From Bin87 sp964502995 (lineage in GTDB: Bacteria; Chloroflexota; Dehalococcoidia; Lucifugimonadales; UBA3495): 64,000 nt of DNA. Location of the stretch: NCBI GenBank assembly GCA_964502995.1, contig CAZCZB010000004.1, positions 1 to 64,000 on the forward strand, in the 5' to 3' direction. Shown here piece after piece: positions 17,640 to 26,412 of the stretch (position 1 is the first letter of the stretch; each line of letters opens with the position of its first letter). Under the pieces are notes generated by a model that did not search any database, was not told the DNA's origin, and worked only from the letters and a program-made list of their open reading frames with translations. The translations under genes and the position numbers were made by a program.

Positions 17640-18065
17640 CTAATTTCTTGAGAAGCCCAGCCCGGCGCCATGGCCGCCGGTCTGTTCGTTCACAAGGAAG
17701 GTGGCGGTATCCCGTCCATGCGTGGTTTCCAAGTCCACGTCGAACCGTTGGCCGCCGAACTCACCCAACATCTCATAACGGCGCTCGGTGTACACTCTGC
17801 CCTCGAATCCCACGCTTTCAATATCCCGCTCGTCCTCGCCGGCCAGGTACATCTCAACGGCAGCGGTCATTAATTTCTCCCGGTCTTCGCCACTCAGGAA
17901 ATTGGGCGCACGCAGAAAGACGTAACCCCACCGTATCCCTTGATGCTCCATCATGATGTCAGCGGTCTCCGTGGTGATGCGAATTGTGGGCCCCTGTCGC
18001 AACAGGGCAAATGACATGAGGTTCGGCATGAACCATGTGGCCGGGAGCCAGAGGGTCCACGCCAT
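17640..18065 (-). CDS. Hypothetical protein downstream of tRNA cluster
   Basis: A 141-residue protein of unknown function. The central part (GIRWGYVFLRAPNFLSGEDRE, shortened here to its clear core GYVFLRAPN) and the C-terminus (TATFLVNEQTGGHGAG) look globular and soluble. The first 12 residues are hydrophobic and may not be translated; Met codons at residues 13 and 17 are alternative starts. It lies between tRNA-Val and the PAC2 gene on the same strand, with a 78-base gap to the latter, suggesting co-transcription. Confidence 0.55.
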   Translation of the reverse strand: MAWTLWLPATWFMPNLMSFALLRQGPTIRITTETADIMMEHQGIRWGYVFLRAPNFLSGEDREKLMTAAVEMYLAGEDERDIESVGFEGRVYTERRYEMLGEFGGQRFDVDLETTHGRDTATFLVNEQTGGHGAGLGFSRN

Positions 18066-18097
18066 ATGTAGAGTTGAATCCCTGAGCCAAAATGGGT

Positions 18098-18174
18098 TGG
18101 TGGGCGGTGAGGGACTCGAACCCCCGGCCTTCTGCGTGTAAAGCAGACGCTCTAACCATCTGAGCTAACCGCCC
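18098..18174 (-). tRNA. tRNA-Val (anticodon TAC)
   Basis: The acceptor GGGCGGT pairs with ACCGCCC. The anticodon loop is TTTACAC between TCTGC and GCAGA. CCA is encoded. Last of four minus-strand tRNAs. Confidence 0.95.
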
Positions 18175-18199
18175 TAAGACGTTTGACGGGGCAAACAAA

Positions 18200-18275
18200 T
18201 GGCGCGCTTGGCGAGATTCGAACTCACGACCTCTGCCTCCGCAGGGCAGCGCTCTATCCACTGAGCTACAAGCGC
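18200..18275 (-). tRNA. tRNA-Arg (anticodon GCG)
   Basis: The acceptor GCGCTTG pairs with CAAGCGC, discriminator G, CCA encoded. The anticodon arm is CTGCC-CTGCGGA-GGCAG, so the anticodon reads GCG. Bacteria usually read CGU/CGC with ACG edited to ICG, so GCG is unusual. Confidence 0.93.
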
Positions 18276-18287
18276 GCGTCGGAAAAA

Positions 18288-18373
18288 TGGTGCCGAGGGA
18301 GGGATTTGAACCCACACGTCCTAAAGGACACTGCGCCCTGAACGCAGCGCGTCTGCCGTTTCGCCACCTCGGC
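18288..18373 (-). tRNA. tRNA-Leu (anticodon CAG)
   Basis: The acceptor GCCGAGG pairs with CCTCGGC. The anticodon loop is TTCAGGG, and the long variable arm (TGTCCTTTAGGACG) is typical of a class II tRNA. CCA is encoded. Confidence 0.95.
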
Positions 18374-18415
18374 CGGTGGTTTTCCGATGTAAAAAAGCCA
18401 TTCGCTGCGGCGGGA

Positions 18416-18491
18416 TGGTGGGCGATGGAGGATTTGAACCTCCGACCTCCTCGGTGTGAACGAGGCGCTCTAACCACTGAGCTAACCGCCC
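18416..18491 (-). tRNA. tRNA-Val (anticodon CAC)
   Basis: The acceptor GGGCGGT pairs with ATCGCCC through a G-T wobble. The anticodon loop is TTCACAC between CCTCG and CGAGG. CCA is encoded. First of the cluster. Confidence 0.95.
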
Positions 18492-18511
18492 CAGCGAGAC
18501 TCTGTCCAGCA

Positions 18512-18540
18512 ATTATATCCCTGCCACCAAAATACGGCAA
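18512..18540 (-). promoter_or_regulatory. Promoter of the four-tRNA cluster
   Basis: On the minus strand TTGCCG (18535-18540), a 17-base spacer, and TATAAT (18512-18517), about 20 bases before tRNA-Val(CAC). Confidence 0.8.
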
Positions 18541-18710
18541 CCGCCAGCGCTCACAGAAGGACGGTTGGGCCGAACCAAAGCTGGTAGGCGGCATGGTAGC
18601 CGCCTACAAGGTCGCAATATACGCACGTTATGTCAAAACGAGGCTATTTCACACTGGATGTCAACATAACGCGCATTGTGCGAACCAACCGAAATCGGAA
18701 CCGATTGGGC

Positions 18711-19934
18711 TCAGTGAGCTCCTACGCCGCTAATTTCTTTACCCGGCTCGCCCACCGCTCCCGATTCCAACAGCTTCGCGAACGCCTCAGAGTCGTAGCC
18801 AAGTTCCGCCAACACTTCCTCGTTGTGTTCCCCCAGGGCCGGCGGCGCCCTCCGCAATTCCGCCGGTGTTCCCCTGAGCTTGATCGGCGAATTCGGGACT
18901 CTGAGGTCCGGAACCTTGGGGTGGTTTATCTCCAGGAACATCTCTCTCGCTTTGACCTGTTCATCAGCGACCACGTCAGACGTCTTGTTGATCGGACCTA
19001 CGGGAACGCCGGCTTCGTCAATTACCTTGACCCAATGGGCCACGGTGTTGCTGGCGAAAATACTGTTCAACAGGTCAATCATCTCGGATCGATGAGCCAC
19101 CCGGTCGGGGTTCGTGGCAAACTTCGGATCATCCTTCAGATCGGGATGGCCGATGGCATTGCAGAACCTTTCCCACAGGTTGGGGTTGGCCACTCCAAGG
19201 ATGAAAAAGCCGTCCGCCGCCTGGAAACTCTGGTAAGGCACCAGGCTGGGATGACCCGAACCCAGACGGTGCGGTTCCACGCCGGTGCCAATGTATCCGG
19301 TTGCATGGTAGCTCATGGCCGCCACCTGGCCGTCGAGCAACGCCGTGTCGATCAACTGACCTTCGCCGGTTTTGTCTCGGTGATACAACGCGGTGACGAT
19401 GGATCCGTAGGCCAGCATCCCCGTGAAAAGGTCAACCAGCGAAAAACCTACTCGCTGTGGCGCACCGTCGGGTTCGCCGGTCAAATGCATCAGACCGCTG
19501 TACGCCTGGATGATCAGGTCGTAGCCGGGTTTGCTGGCCATGGGGCCGGTGCGTCCGTAACCGGATATGGTGCAGTACACGATGTCAGGATTGATCGCCT
19601 TGATGTCATCGTACCCCAGTCCCATTCTGGCGAGCGTGCCTGCGCGGAAGCTCTCGATCATCACGTCGGCGTCTTTGGCCAGCGATTTGACGATGGTCAA
19701 TCCCTCTTCCGATTTCAGGTTGACCGAAAGGCTGCGCTTGTTGCGGTTGAACGACAGGAACTGCGTGCTCTCGCCGTTCCAAATTGGCGGCCATTTACGC
19801 GTTTCGTCGCCATCGTTGGGTTCTTCGATCTTGATCACATCGGCGCCCATATCGGCGAGGTTTTGAGTGCAAAATGGCCCGGCCAGCGTCCGCGTAAGGT
19901 CGACCACCTTGATGTTTTCCAGAGGCTGAGGCAT
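18711..19934 (-). CDS. CaiB/BaiF family III CoA-transferase
   Basis: A 407-residue family III CoA-transferase, moving CoA between carboxylic acids. The N-terminal signature is VVDLTRTLAGPFCTQNLADM with GADVIKIEEP. FNRNKRSLSVNLK follows, and the catalytic aspartate is expected in KPGYDLIIQAYSG. The C-terminus shows DEAGVPVGPINKTSDV and the closing LGEHNEEVL. The full length matches the family. It could activate carnitine, formate/oxalate or aromatic acids; nothing here fixes the substrate. TATAAT on the minus strand at 19966-19971 probably belongs to its promoter. Confidence 0.92.
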   Translation of the reverse strand: MPQPLENIKVVDLTRTLAGPFCTQNLADMGADVIKIEEPNDGDETRKWPPIWNGESTQFLSFNRNKRSLSVNLKSEEGLTIVKSLAKDADVMIESFRAGTLARMGLGYDDIKAINPDIVYCTISGYGRTGPMASKPGYDLIIQAYSGLMHLTGEPDGAPQRVGFSLVDLFTGMLAYGSIVTALYHRDKTGEGQLIDTALLDGQVAAMSYHATGYIGTGVEPHRLGSGHPSLVPYQSFQAADGFFILGVANPNLWERFCNAIGHPDLKDDPKFATNPDRVAHRSEMIDLLNSIFASNTVAHWVKVIDEAGVPVGPINKTSDVVADEQVKAREMFLEINHPKVPDLRVPNSPIKLRGTPAELRRAPPALGEHNEEVLAELGYDSEAFAKLLESGAVGEPGKEISGVGAH

Positions 19935-20055
19935 GGTTCCAGTCCTCGCTTTTCAAGTTTGGCGGATTATAGCATGGTGCTGTTCGACGATTGACGCCGG
20001 AATCGGCGGATGTTAGCGTGAGCGCGATTTTTCGTTATGTCGAGCGCACATTCCT

Positions 20056-20988
20056 ATGGCAACTGACCAGTCACGTTCATTGATAGTGTCGTTGGGCGGC
20101 ATCAACATGGACCTGGTGACATTCGGGCCACGTTTGCCGGCGGACGGTGAAACAGTGGTGGCGGACAAATTCGTCACTTACGCCGGCGGCAAAGGAGCCA
20201 ATCAAGCGGTGGCAGTGGCCCGCATGGGAGGCCGGTCGGTCATGGTCGGCAGGGTCGGCGACGATATGTTTGGCCCCGAACTTATCGAACTGCTGGACGG
20301 CGCCGGTGTCGACACCCAAGCTGTCGGGGTATCGCCCAATGTGAGTTCCGGCATTGCAGTAATCAACGTGGGGAAAGCTGGCCAGAATCGAATCGTCCAG
20401 ATCTTGGGAGCCAACGATACGTGCGGAGAATCCGAGCGCGACGCACTGGTTGCGCTGCTACCTCGAACGGTTTCATTGTTGCTTCAATTGGAGGTGTCCA
20501 TCGACCTTTCGACTCAGATAGCTATGGCTGCAGTTGCGCAAGGCGTGGAGGTAATTCTTGATCCAGGTCCGGTGCGCCCCATTCCCCCCGATCTTTATTC
20601 GCTGGTATCGGTAATCACACCCAACGAAACTGAAGCCGAAGCGCTAGTGGGGCATCCCATAGTCGATTTGGGCGACGCCGAGGCTGCGGCAGCCGAGTTG
20701 CTGGCGCGCGGCGTAAAGGCTGCTGTGATCAAGATGGGGGCGCTGGGAGCCTGGTGGGCTGATGGAAAAGGGTGTGGACACGTTCCACCATTCCCGGTTG
20801 ATGCTGTCGACACTGTTGCGGCTGGCGACGCGTTCAACGGCGCATTGGCCGTGGCCCTGTCCGAAGGCCATCAGCTGGATGAAGCCGTCAGGTGGGGCTG
20901 TGCAGCCGGCGCGTTGGCCGTAACGAATGTCGGCGCTCAGGATTCCATGCCGGCCCGGGGTTCCGTCGAGGCTCTGCTTGAGGTTTAG
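20056..20988 (+). CDS. rbsK: Ribokinase (PfkB family carbohydrate kinase)
   Basis: A 310-residue PfkB-family kinase. Sugar-binding elements are LGGINMDLV near the start and TYAGGKGANQAVAVARMGG. The anion hole and catalytic aspartate are in TVAAGDAFNGALAVAL, and the ATP-binding KMGALGAWW segment precedes it. These match ribokinase more than fructokinase. It phosphorylates ribose or a similar sugar with ATP. No sugar transporter is adjacent; the NUDIX gene follows after 38 bases. The specificity is an inference. Confidence 0.85.
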   Translation: MATDQSRSLIVSLGGINMDLVTFGPRLPADGETVVADKFVTYAGGKGANQAVAVARMGGRSVMVGRVGDDMFGPELIELLDGAGVDTQAVGVSPNVSSGIAVINVGKAGQNRIVQILGANDTCGESERDALVALLPRTVSLLLQLEVSIDLSTQIAMAAVAQGVEVILDPGPVRPIPPDLYSLVSVITPNETEAEALVGHPIVDLGDAEAAAAELLARGVKAAVIKMGALGAWWADGKGCGHVPPFPVDAVDTVAAGDAFNGALAVALSEGHQLDEAVRWGCAAGALAVTNVGAQDSMPARGSVEALLEV

Positions 20989-21026
20989 TTCACTGTGGTT
21001 TATGTTCACCGTTCCGTTGCAGGGAT

Positions 21027-21524
21027 ATGACATCCGGAGATAATTACTGCGCGTCATGTGGAACGCGCCTGGTGCAACGCGAGTCTGACGGCCACGTCAG
21101 GCCGGTATGTCCTGCCTGCGGAAGGATTGTTTACTACGATCCCAAAGTGGCAGCGGCGTGCGTAATCGAGAGAAACGGCCAAATTTTGATGGTCAAACGT
21201 GCCGTTCCCACCCGGTACGGCTTCTGGTGCATGCCCGGTGGGTACGTGGACCGGGGCGAAGTGGTGGAAGCCGCAGCGGCCAGAGAGGTGTGGGAAGAAA
21301 CCGGCCTGCACGTAAGAGTCGAGCGGCTAATCGGCGTGTTCTCGGATGCCGGCAATCCGGTGGTGGTTGTGGCGTACGCCGCGCGGGAAACCGGCGGGTT
21401 CCTCTCCCCAGGTCCGGAATCCTTGGAAACAGGCTTTTTCGGACCCGACGCGCTGCCAGACCTGGCTTTCGACCGGGACCAGCACATCATCAGACGTTGG
21501 CAACAAATGCGCGACCCGATGTGA
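21027..21524 (+). CDS. NUDIX hydrolase with N-terminal zinc ribbon
   Basis: A 165-residue protein. A zinc ribbon comes first (CASCG...CPACG, residues 8-33), then a NUDIX domain with box GGYVDRGEVVEAAAAREVWE-ETG carrying the metal-binding glutamates. The layout resembles short NudC-like NADH pyrophosphatases, but it is about 100 residues shorter and lacks the SQPWPFPxS specificity motif, so its nucleotide substrate is open. It lies 38 bases after rbsK and 16 bases before comF. Confidence 0.85.
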   Translation: MTSGDNYCASCGTRLVQRESDGHVRPVCPACGRIVYYDPKVAAACVIERNGQILMVKRAVPTRYGFWCMPGGYVDRGEVVEAAAAREVWEETGLHVRVERLIGVFSDAGNPVVVVAYAARETGGFLSPGPESLETGFFGPDALPDLAFDRDQHIIRRWQQMRDPM

Positions 21525-21540
21525 CCCGCGGATTCGAGCG

Positions 21541-22287
21541 ATGCGACTATCAACAGTGCTTCCCCGGCTGAAACCGCTTGCCCGTATCGCCGGCGCCGGG
21601 TTACTGGACGCGCTGTACCCGCTTGAGTGTGCAGGATGCGGACGAACCGGCGGAATAATATGCGAACGTTGCTCGGGCGACCTGCCTGAACTGCGCCCGC
21701 CTTTCTGCCAGGTATGTGCTGCCCCTGGCGACTTCGCGTTGTGTCCCAAATGCACGGCCGCGCCCAGGCATTTCGATGGCTTACGCGCGCCTTTCCTGTA
21801 CCAGGGAACTGTCCGGAATGCGATTCTAGAATTGAAATATGGCGGTACGAAAGCAGCCGCCATCCAACTCGGAGATTTTTTGAGTCGATGTCTCCAGAAT
21901 TACGGCGTCTGCGGCGATGTTCTGCTGCCAGTGCCAATGCATCCGAGCCGGCGCAAAGACCGAGGATACAATCAGGCTGAACTGCTGGCCCGTCGTATTG
22001 CCAATGTGTGCGACCTCGACTGCCGGACCGACTGGCTGATCCGCACCAGGGAGGTCGGACCCCAGGCTGGGGTCAACAACGCCAGCCAACGCATCATCAA
22101 CGTTGCTGAAAGCGTCGAGGTGATCTGCCCATCGGACGTTCGAGGCGCCGACGTCATCCTGGTTGACGATGTGGCCACGACCGGTAGCACGCTCGACGTA
22201 TGCGCGAAGGCGCTCAAGGAAGCCGGCGCTTCCTCCGTTTGGGGATTGACCCTGGCGGTGGCCTTACGCCATTCGTCAACGGAATAA
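21541..22287 (+). CDS. comF: ComF family protein (phosphoribosyltransferase-like)
   Basis: A 248-residue ComF-type protein. An N-terminal double zinc finger (CAGCG, CERC, CQVC, CPKC) is followed by a type I phosphoribosyltransferase fold with LLPVPMHPSRRKDRGYNQAE and the PRPP-binding VILVDDVATTGST. ComF is needed for natural transformation in Bacillus and Haemophilus, where it works with ComFA in single-strand DNA uptake. No other competence genes appear here except cinA at 31.1 kb. The ATG at 21541 directly precedes the first Cys-rich part. Confidence 0.9.
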   Translation: MRLSTVLPRLKPLARIAGAGLLDALYPLECAGCGRTGGIICERCSGDLPELRPPFCQVCAAPGDFALCPKCTAAPRHFDGLRAPFLYQGTVRNAILELKYGGTKAAAIQLGDFLSRCLQNYGVCGDVLLPVPMHPSRRKDRGYNQAELLARRIANVCDLDCRTDWLIRTREVGPQAGVNNASQRIINVAESVEVICPSDVRGADVILVDDVATTGSTLDVCAKALKEAGASSVWGLTLAVALRHSSTE

Positions 22288-22370
22288 TGAGCATTTGACA
22301 TACGCCGAAAGGTTTGCTCAAATGGCCTCAATCCATAACAAACAAAACCCCGACAGGAGGAGGCACCATC

Positions 22371-23360
22371 ATGGCAGGAAACACCGTAGTATATGTGGGG
22401 GCTGAAGCCAGCGGACTCTATCGCAAGAATGCCGGCGATCCCCACTGGGATCTGCTTTCGGACGGTTTGGCGCCGGCCACGCAGGCCCGCGCCATCGCGA
22501 TCCATCCCAACAACCCCCAGACCATCTTTTGTGGAACCCAACGGGGCATCTACCGCAGCACCGACGGCGGCGACCATTGGCAGCGCATGAACATGACCGA
22601 AGGAAGGGTAGTGTGGTCCATTCGGTTCCATCCCAACGACCCCAACATCATGTTCCTTGGCACCGAGGGCGCTGAAGTGTACAAGAGCGAAGACGGCGGT
22701 GAAAACTGGTCGCACATCGCTACGGTGTCCAATCCGAATCAGGTGCAGATGGCGTTCGCCATGCGCATCCTGGGTATCGACATAGAGGCCAATAACCCCA
22801 ACAACATGTACGCGGCTTTGGAAGTCGGTGGCGCCGCCAGCAGCACCGACGGAGGGCACTCCTGGACCATTCGCAACTCCGAGTTTGCCGGCGATGTCGA
22901 CCTGCTTGACCTGCACGGCGTGGCCGTGGGTGGGGCAGACTCCAACTCGGTCCTGATCTCCAACCGGACCGGGGTGTGGCGCAGCGCCGACCGCGGAGCG
23001 TCCTGGCAGGACTGCGAATTCGGGCGGTTCTCGGACATTATGTACTCACGTGGTGTCGTGCGAGACCCCAGCGATCCAAACACCCTGTATGCCTGCGTTG
23101 GCATGAATTTCGGCAGCGAACAGGGCGGCGTGATGCGCACAACCGACCTGGGTGAAACTTGGCAGCGCTTCGATCAGGGCATCAGCCCGGGCAGCACTAC
23201 ATTCGGCGTTGCGGTCAACAAACAGGACCCGTCGCAGGTCTATTTCTGCACCCGCCGAGGTCAGGTATTCGGCACTCACGACGGTGGCGCTTCCTGGTCA
23301 TCCGACCAATTGCCCGAAACCGCTGCGAACGTGATCAGCGTGGCCTGCACGTCAGGTTAA
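22371..23360 (+). CDS. Asp-box (BNR) beta-propeller protein
   Basis: A 329-residue protein built of six Asp-box repeats: STDGGDHW, SEDGGENW, STDGGHSW, SADRGASW, TTDLGETW and THDGGASW, spaced about 50 residues apart. This gives a six- or seven-bladed propeller of the sortilin/sialidase/xyloglucanase type. There is no signal peptide from this start (MAGNTVVYVGAEASGLYR), so it is probably cytoplasmic, unlike most such proteins. The ATG at 22371 follows CAGGAGGAGG. No catalytic Glu/Tyr set of a sialidase is evident. Function unknown. Confidence 0.8.
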   Translation: MAGNTVVYVGAEASGLYRKNAGDPHWDLLSDGLAPATQARAIAIHPNNPQTIFCGTQRGIYRSTDGGDHWQRMNMTEGRVVWSIRFHPNDPNIMFLGTEGAEVYKSEDGGENWSHIATVSNPNQVQMAFAMRILGIDIEANNPNNMYAALEVGGAASSTDGGHSWTIRNSEFAGDVDLLDLHGVAVGGADSNSVLISNRTGVWRSADRGASWQDCEFGRFSDIMYSRGVVRDPSDPNTLYACVGMNFGSEQGGVMRTTDLGETWQRFDQGISPGSTTFGVAVNKQDPSQVYFCTRRGQVFGTHDGGASWSSDQLPETAANVISVACTSG

Positions 23361-23384
23361 GTTCCCAATCCAATGGCCAAAAAG

Positions 23385-23410
23385 CGGGGCGGGTTGCAAA
23401 ACCCGCCCCG
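23385..23410. terminator. Bidirectional terminator hairpin of the GGGGCGGGTT type
   Basis: CGGGGCGGGTT pairs with AACCCGCCCCG around GCAA. TTT follows on the plus strand and TTTTT on the minus strand. It separates two convergent genes. Confidence 0.85.
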
Positions 23411-23434
23411 TTTACACGTTCGGCGCCGATCCGC

Positions 23435-24628
23435 CTAACTGTCGGCTTTAGGCAGCCACTCCTGGTTCCACGGGAATTCGTCTGATCCTGATCCAAACGC
23501 AGGGAGACCCTGGTCGATTCGGTCCCGGTAAGGGCTGGTAACCGGCTCGCGATAGGGGTAAAGACCGCCCTCATACATCTGCTCGCCCTTCTTGAAATGG
23601 GTGGCCTGTTCCAGGGTTTCCACGAAGGGCATGTTGATGTCGTACAGGTTTCCAGCGCTGGCGCGGGGACGGGGGCCCGCTTTGGATACGTGACCGTATA
23701 GTTCCCGCCCTATGATACGTTCGGCAGCCCAAACGCAATCGATCAGTTTGTCGATGTCGATACCGGTTGGGATACCCATATCCTCCATCATGTGGAGCAG
23801 GTCTTCGGTTGGAGCCATACCGGTTGCTCGACCGTTTCCGCAGTAGGGACAGCCACCAAACCCGCCGATGGTTCCGTCCAACTCAAGGGTATCCTCTGCG
23901 CCGAGAACCCGCATTGCGGCATACGCTGAAGCGATCGCCATATTGCGACCGTTGTGCAAGTGCAGACGGAAGTGGTTGATTTCAGGCCAACGTTCCTTTA
24001 CGCGAGAGATGCTCTCCTCAACCTTGGCCGGAGTGCAATGACTCATGGGGTCGCCCATGGAACAACTCCGCACGTCGATACCGGCTTCCGCCCAAAGTCC
24101 ATGCTGATACTCGAACAAGGTCATGAGCGTGTCCACCGAGAACTCGCCGAGGAAGTTTGAACCCCAGGACGCGTTGCAGCCAATCCCGGCTTCCTTGATT
24201 CCCGCCTCCTGCGCTTGCGCAATAATTTCCGGCCACCGCTCCATCTCCTGCATCTGGCTGCGGTTGGTATTGCGCCTGGCAAAGACATCGCACAGGTGGC
24301 AGGAGAGTCGTGGGTACGTGTCCCGTTCTATGGTCAACGGCGGAGAATAGGCGCGGGCCCTTTCGACTCCGCGAGCATTGAGCGCAAGGGCCGTATAGGT
24401 GACGCCGGCTTTTGGAGTGAATTTTGTTACGATCTCGTCGATCCGCTCCATCTGGGGCGTCCAACGGGGGCTGACAAACGAACCGACCACAATACTCTGC
24501 AGGCCGGTTTCGGACAGCATATCGAGCAGTTCAACCTTGTCATCCACAGAGATGTTGGCGTCCTCGATTTGCATGCCTTCGCGCATGCCTTCTTCTTTAT
24601 AGTGTACTGTGGGCCATTCTTGTGGCAT
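23435..24628 (-). CDS. HMG-CoA lyase-like / pyruvate carboxyltransferase-domain protein
   Basis: A 397-residue TIM-barrel enzyme of the DRE-TIM metallolyase family. The first-strand motif is REGMQIED (usual RDGxQxE). The metal-binding HxH is in FRLHLHNGRNMAI, and the C-terminal part has DGTIGGFGGCPYCGNGRATG, matching the GGLGGCPxA loop of HMG-CoA lyase with an extra CPYC. It most likely cleaves or forms a 3-hydroxy-3-methylacyl-CoA or related compound. The ATG at 24628 is six bases after AAGGAG; the longer frame to 24685 is not needed. Confidence 0.85.
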   Translation of the reverse strand: MPQEWPTVHYKEEGMREGMQIEDANISVDDKVELLDMLSETGLQSIVVGSFVSPRWTPQMERIDEIVTKFTPKAGVTYTALALNARGVERARAYSPPLTIERDTYPRLSCHLCDVFARRNTNRSQMQEMERWPEIIAQAQEAGIKEAGIGCNASWGSNFLGEFSVDTLMTLFEYQHGLWAEAGIDVRSCSMGDPMSHCTPAKVEESISRVKERWPEINHFRLHLHNGRNMAIASAYAAMRVLGAEDTLELDGTIGGFGGCPYCGNGRATGMAPTEDLLHMMEDMGIPTGIDIDKLIDCVWAAERIIGRELYGHVSKAGPRPRASAGNLYDINMPFVETLEQATHFKKGEQMYEGGLYPYREPVTSPYRDRIDQGLPAFGSGSDEFPWNQEWLPKADS

Positions 24629-24825
24629 TGGGAACTCCTTCGGCCTGAGTTTGCTGCGCCACTGAACGGCAAGCAACTTTGGCAAAGTACAAGATGCCGG
24701 GATTTTAGGGTTGCGCTGCCGGCATTGTCAAGAAATCGCCCGTCGCGCAAACCGTGGGTACGGCGAATCAGTCAGGCTGGGTGCAGGCTGGCAGACGGCA
24801 TCGCCCGTAAACCGACGATGCTCTT

Positions 24826-25752
24826 TTACTCGTTGGAACTCCTGCGATTTGGTCCAATGCCGCGAGCATAGGCGATCAACTTATAAACCAGTTTCGCGGC
24901 GGTGAAGCTGTTGGCAGCCGGTCCTTCGTTGGGCGCCAGTTCACAAACATCGAAACCGACAATTTCGCGCTGTTCGGCTACCTGTCGCAGCAGCGTGAGC
25001 ATATCTAGCCAGCGCATCCCGCCAGGCTCGGGAGTACCAACTGCCGCCATCTCCGACGGGTCCAACGCATCCAGGTCAATGCTTATGTAAACCTTGGGTC
25101 CCAGCCCTTCAACCAATTCCGCCACATAGTCGGAATCCGACGGAGGCCAATACCACGTCGCTATTCCGTATTGTCGGATATGGTCCGCTTCTTCCTCGGC
25201 CAGTGTCCTGATGCCCACCAACGAAACGGGGCACAGTTCGGAAATACGACGCGCGGCTGAACCGTGCCCCCATCCCGTGCCCTGGTATTCGTCCCGTAGA
25301 TCCGCGTGGGCGTCGATATAGAGGACTGAGAGGTCCCTGTACCGGTCAACAGATGCCTGGGCCGACCCTATTGCGGCAGAATGGTCGCCTCCCAACACGC
25401 CGGTCAATTTCCCCAGGGACTGGAAATGCGAGACTACGCTCCGCACACGGCCGGCCATCGCTTCGGGATCACCTACGTGCGGCTCCAACGGCGGCGTGGT
25501 GTGGATGCCCAATTCCGCGACGTCTATGCCCAATTCGAGATCATAGTCTTCCAACGCAGCGGATGCTGTGATGATGGCCGACGGCCCATACCGGGCGCCG
25601 CTCCGAAACGATGTTGTGCTGTCGATCGGTACCGGAATCAGGACAGCCGCGGCCGCGCTCAGCGCAGATTGCCCATGCGGTAACGCAAGGAAGTTGGGAT
25701 GCGTTACCGGAACTGGCGGATTCGTTCCGTGTTGGATCGAATCTTCGGCCAA
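24826..25752 (-). CDS. speB: Agmatinase/arginase family protein
   Basis: A ureohydrolase of about 308 residues. The binuclear Mn site motifs are complete: GVLGGDHSAA, the DAHADLRD cluster and SIDLDALDPS. The N-terminus has PHPNFLALP-like text before LIPVPIDSTTSFRSGAR, typical of agmatinases (agmatine to putrescine plus urea). The frame is open further upstream, but that part overlaps speD. TTG at 25752, four bases after the speD stop, is the economical start. Pairing with SAM decarboxylase supports a polyamine role. Confidence 0.85.
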   Translation of the reverse strand: MAEDSIQHGTNPPVPVTHPNFLALPHGQSALSAAAAVLIPVPIDSTTSFRSGARYGPSAIITASAALEDYDLELGIDVAELGIHTTPPLEPHVGDPEAMAGRVRSVVSHFQSLGKLTGVLGGDHSAAIGSAQASVDRYRDLSVLYIDAHADLRDEYQGTGWGHGSAARRISELCPVSLVGIRTLAEEEADHIRQYGIATWYWPPSDSDYVAELVEGLGPKVYISIDLDALDPSEMAAVGTPEPGGMRWLDMLTLLRQVAEQREIVGFDVCELAPNEGPAANSFTAAKLVYKLIAYARGIGPNRRSSNE

Positions 25753-25756
25753 ATCA

Positions 25757-26185
25757 TCACTCGGGCGTGGAACTGCCCACCGCGGACAGAGCGGAACGTT
25801 GACGCCTGGTTTCGGTGTTCCCCTGCTCCGAGTCGAGCCATTCCAAACCGCGATCGAGCAACCATGTTTTGACACTCTGCAAATCGAACAGCGCGCTGGC
25901 GTCCGTCAACGCCTGTTCATGATCGAACGGTTTGCATGAGAACAGGTCGATGTTGACGTAGTCGCGGTCCGGGAATGTATGCACACTGATGTGGCTCTCG
26001 GCGATGATGACGAAACCGGAGATTCCGTTGTCCCTGGGGTTCGGACCATGATACTCGAGGACTTCGGGTTCCGTGATTCGCGTCATCCCGAGGCTGGATG
26101 GGTACTCATAAAGGAATGTTCGCAACCGGTCGGTGTCCCACAACATATCAGGGTCGCCACCGAAACCGTCGATGATCAGGTGCAT
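25757..26185 (-). CDS. speD: S-adenosylmethionine decarboxylase proenzyme
   Basis: A 142-residue prokaryotic class 1 AdoMetDC. It autocleaves before the serine of AESHISVHTFPD to form the pyruvoyl cofactor, and the matching YVNIDLFSC segment carries the catalytic cysteine. It makes decarboxylated SAM, the aminopropyl donor for spermidine. The N-terminus has the usual HLIIDGFGGD. It is first in a two-gene unit with agmatinase. No spermidine synthase is in the window. Confidence 0.95.
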   Translation of the reverse strand: MHLIIDGFGGDPDMLWDTDRLRTFLYEYPSSLGMTRITEPEVLEYHGPNPRDNGISGFVIIAESHISVHTFPDRDYVNIDLFSCKPFDHEQALTDASALFDLQSVKTWLLDRGLEWLDSEQGNTETRRQRSALSAVGSSTPE

Positions 26186-26412
26186 TCTGCTAGCCAGCCC
26201 CCGGCGAAAAAATAAGCCCCGTGTCGAGGGGCAACTTCGTCTTGTGGAAATGCGGCGTATAGAATATCATAGCCGCCACGCCAATTCAAAGGCGAAAACC
26301 GAACCGTCTCACCGCGGGGCGTCGGGATGGCAATCCGCTTACCCGACGCCATCGTATGTCAAGCGGCAGGGATTGTCACGCTGCGATACAATTTCGGGAT
26401 CCGGGCGACCTC

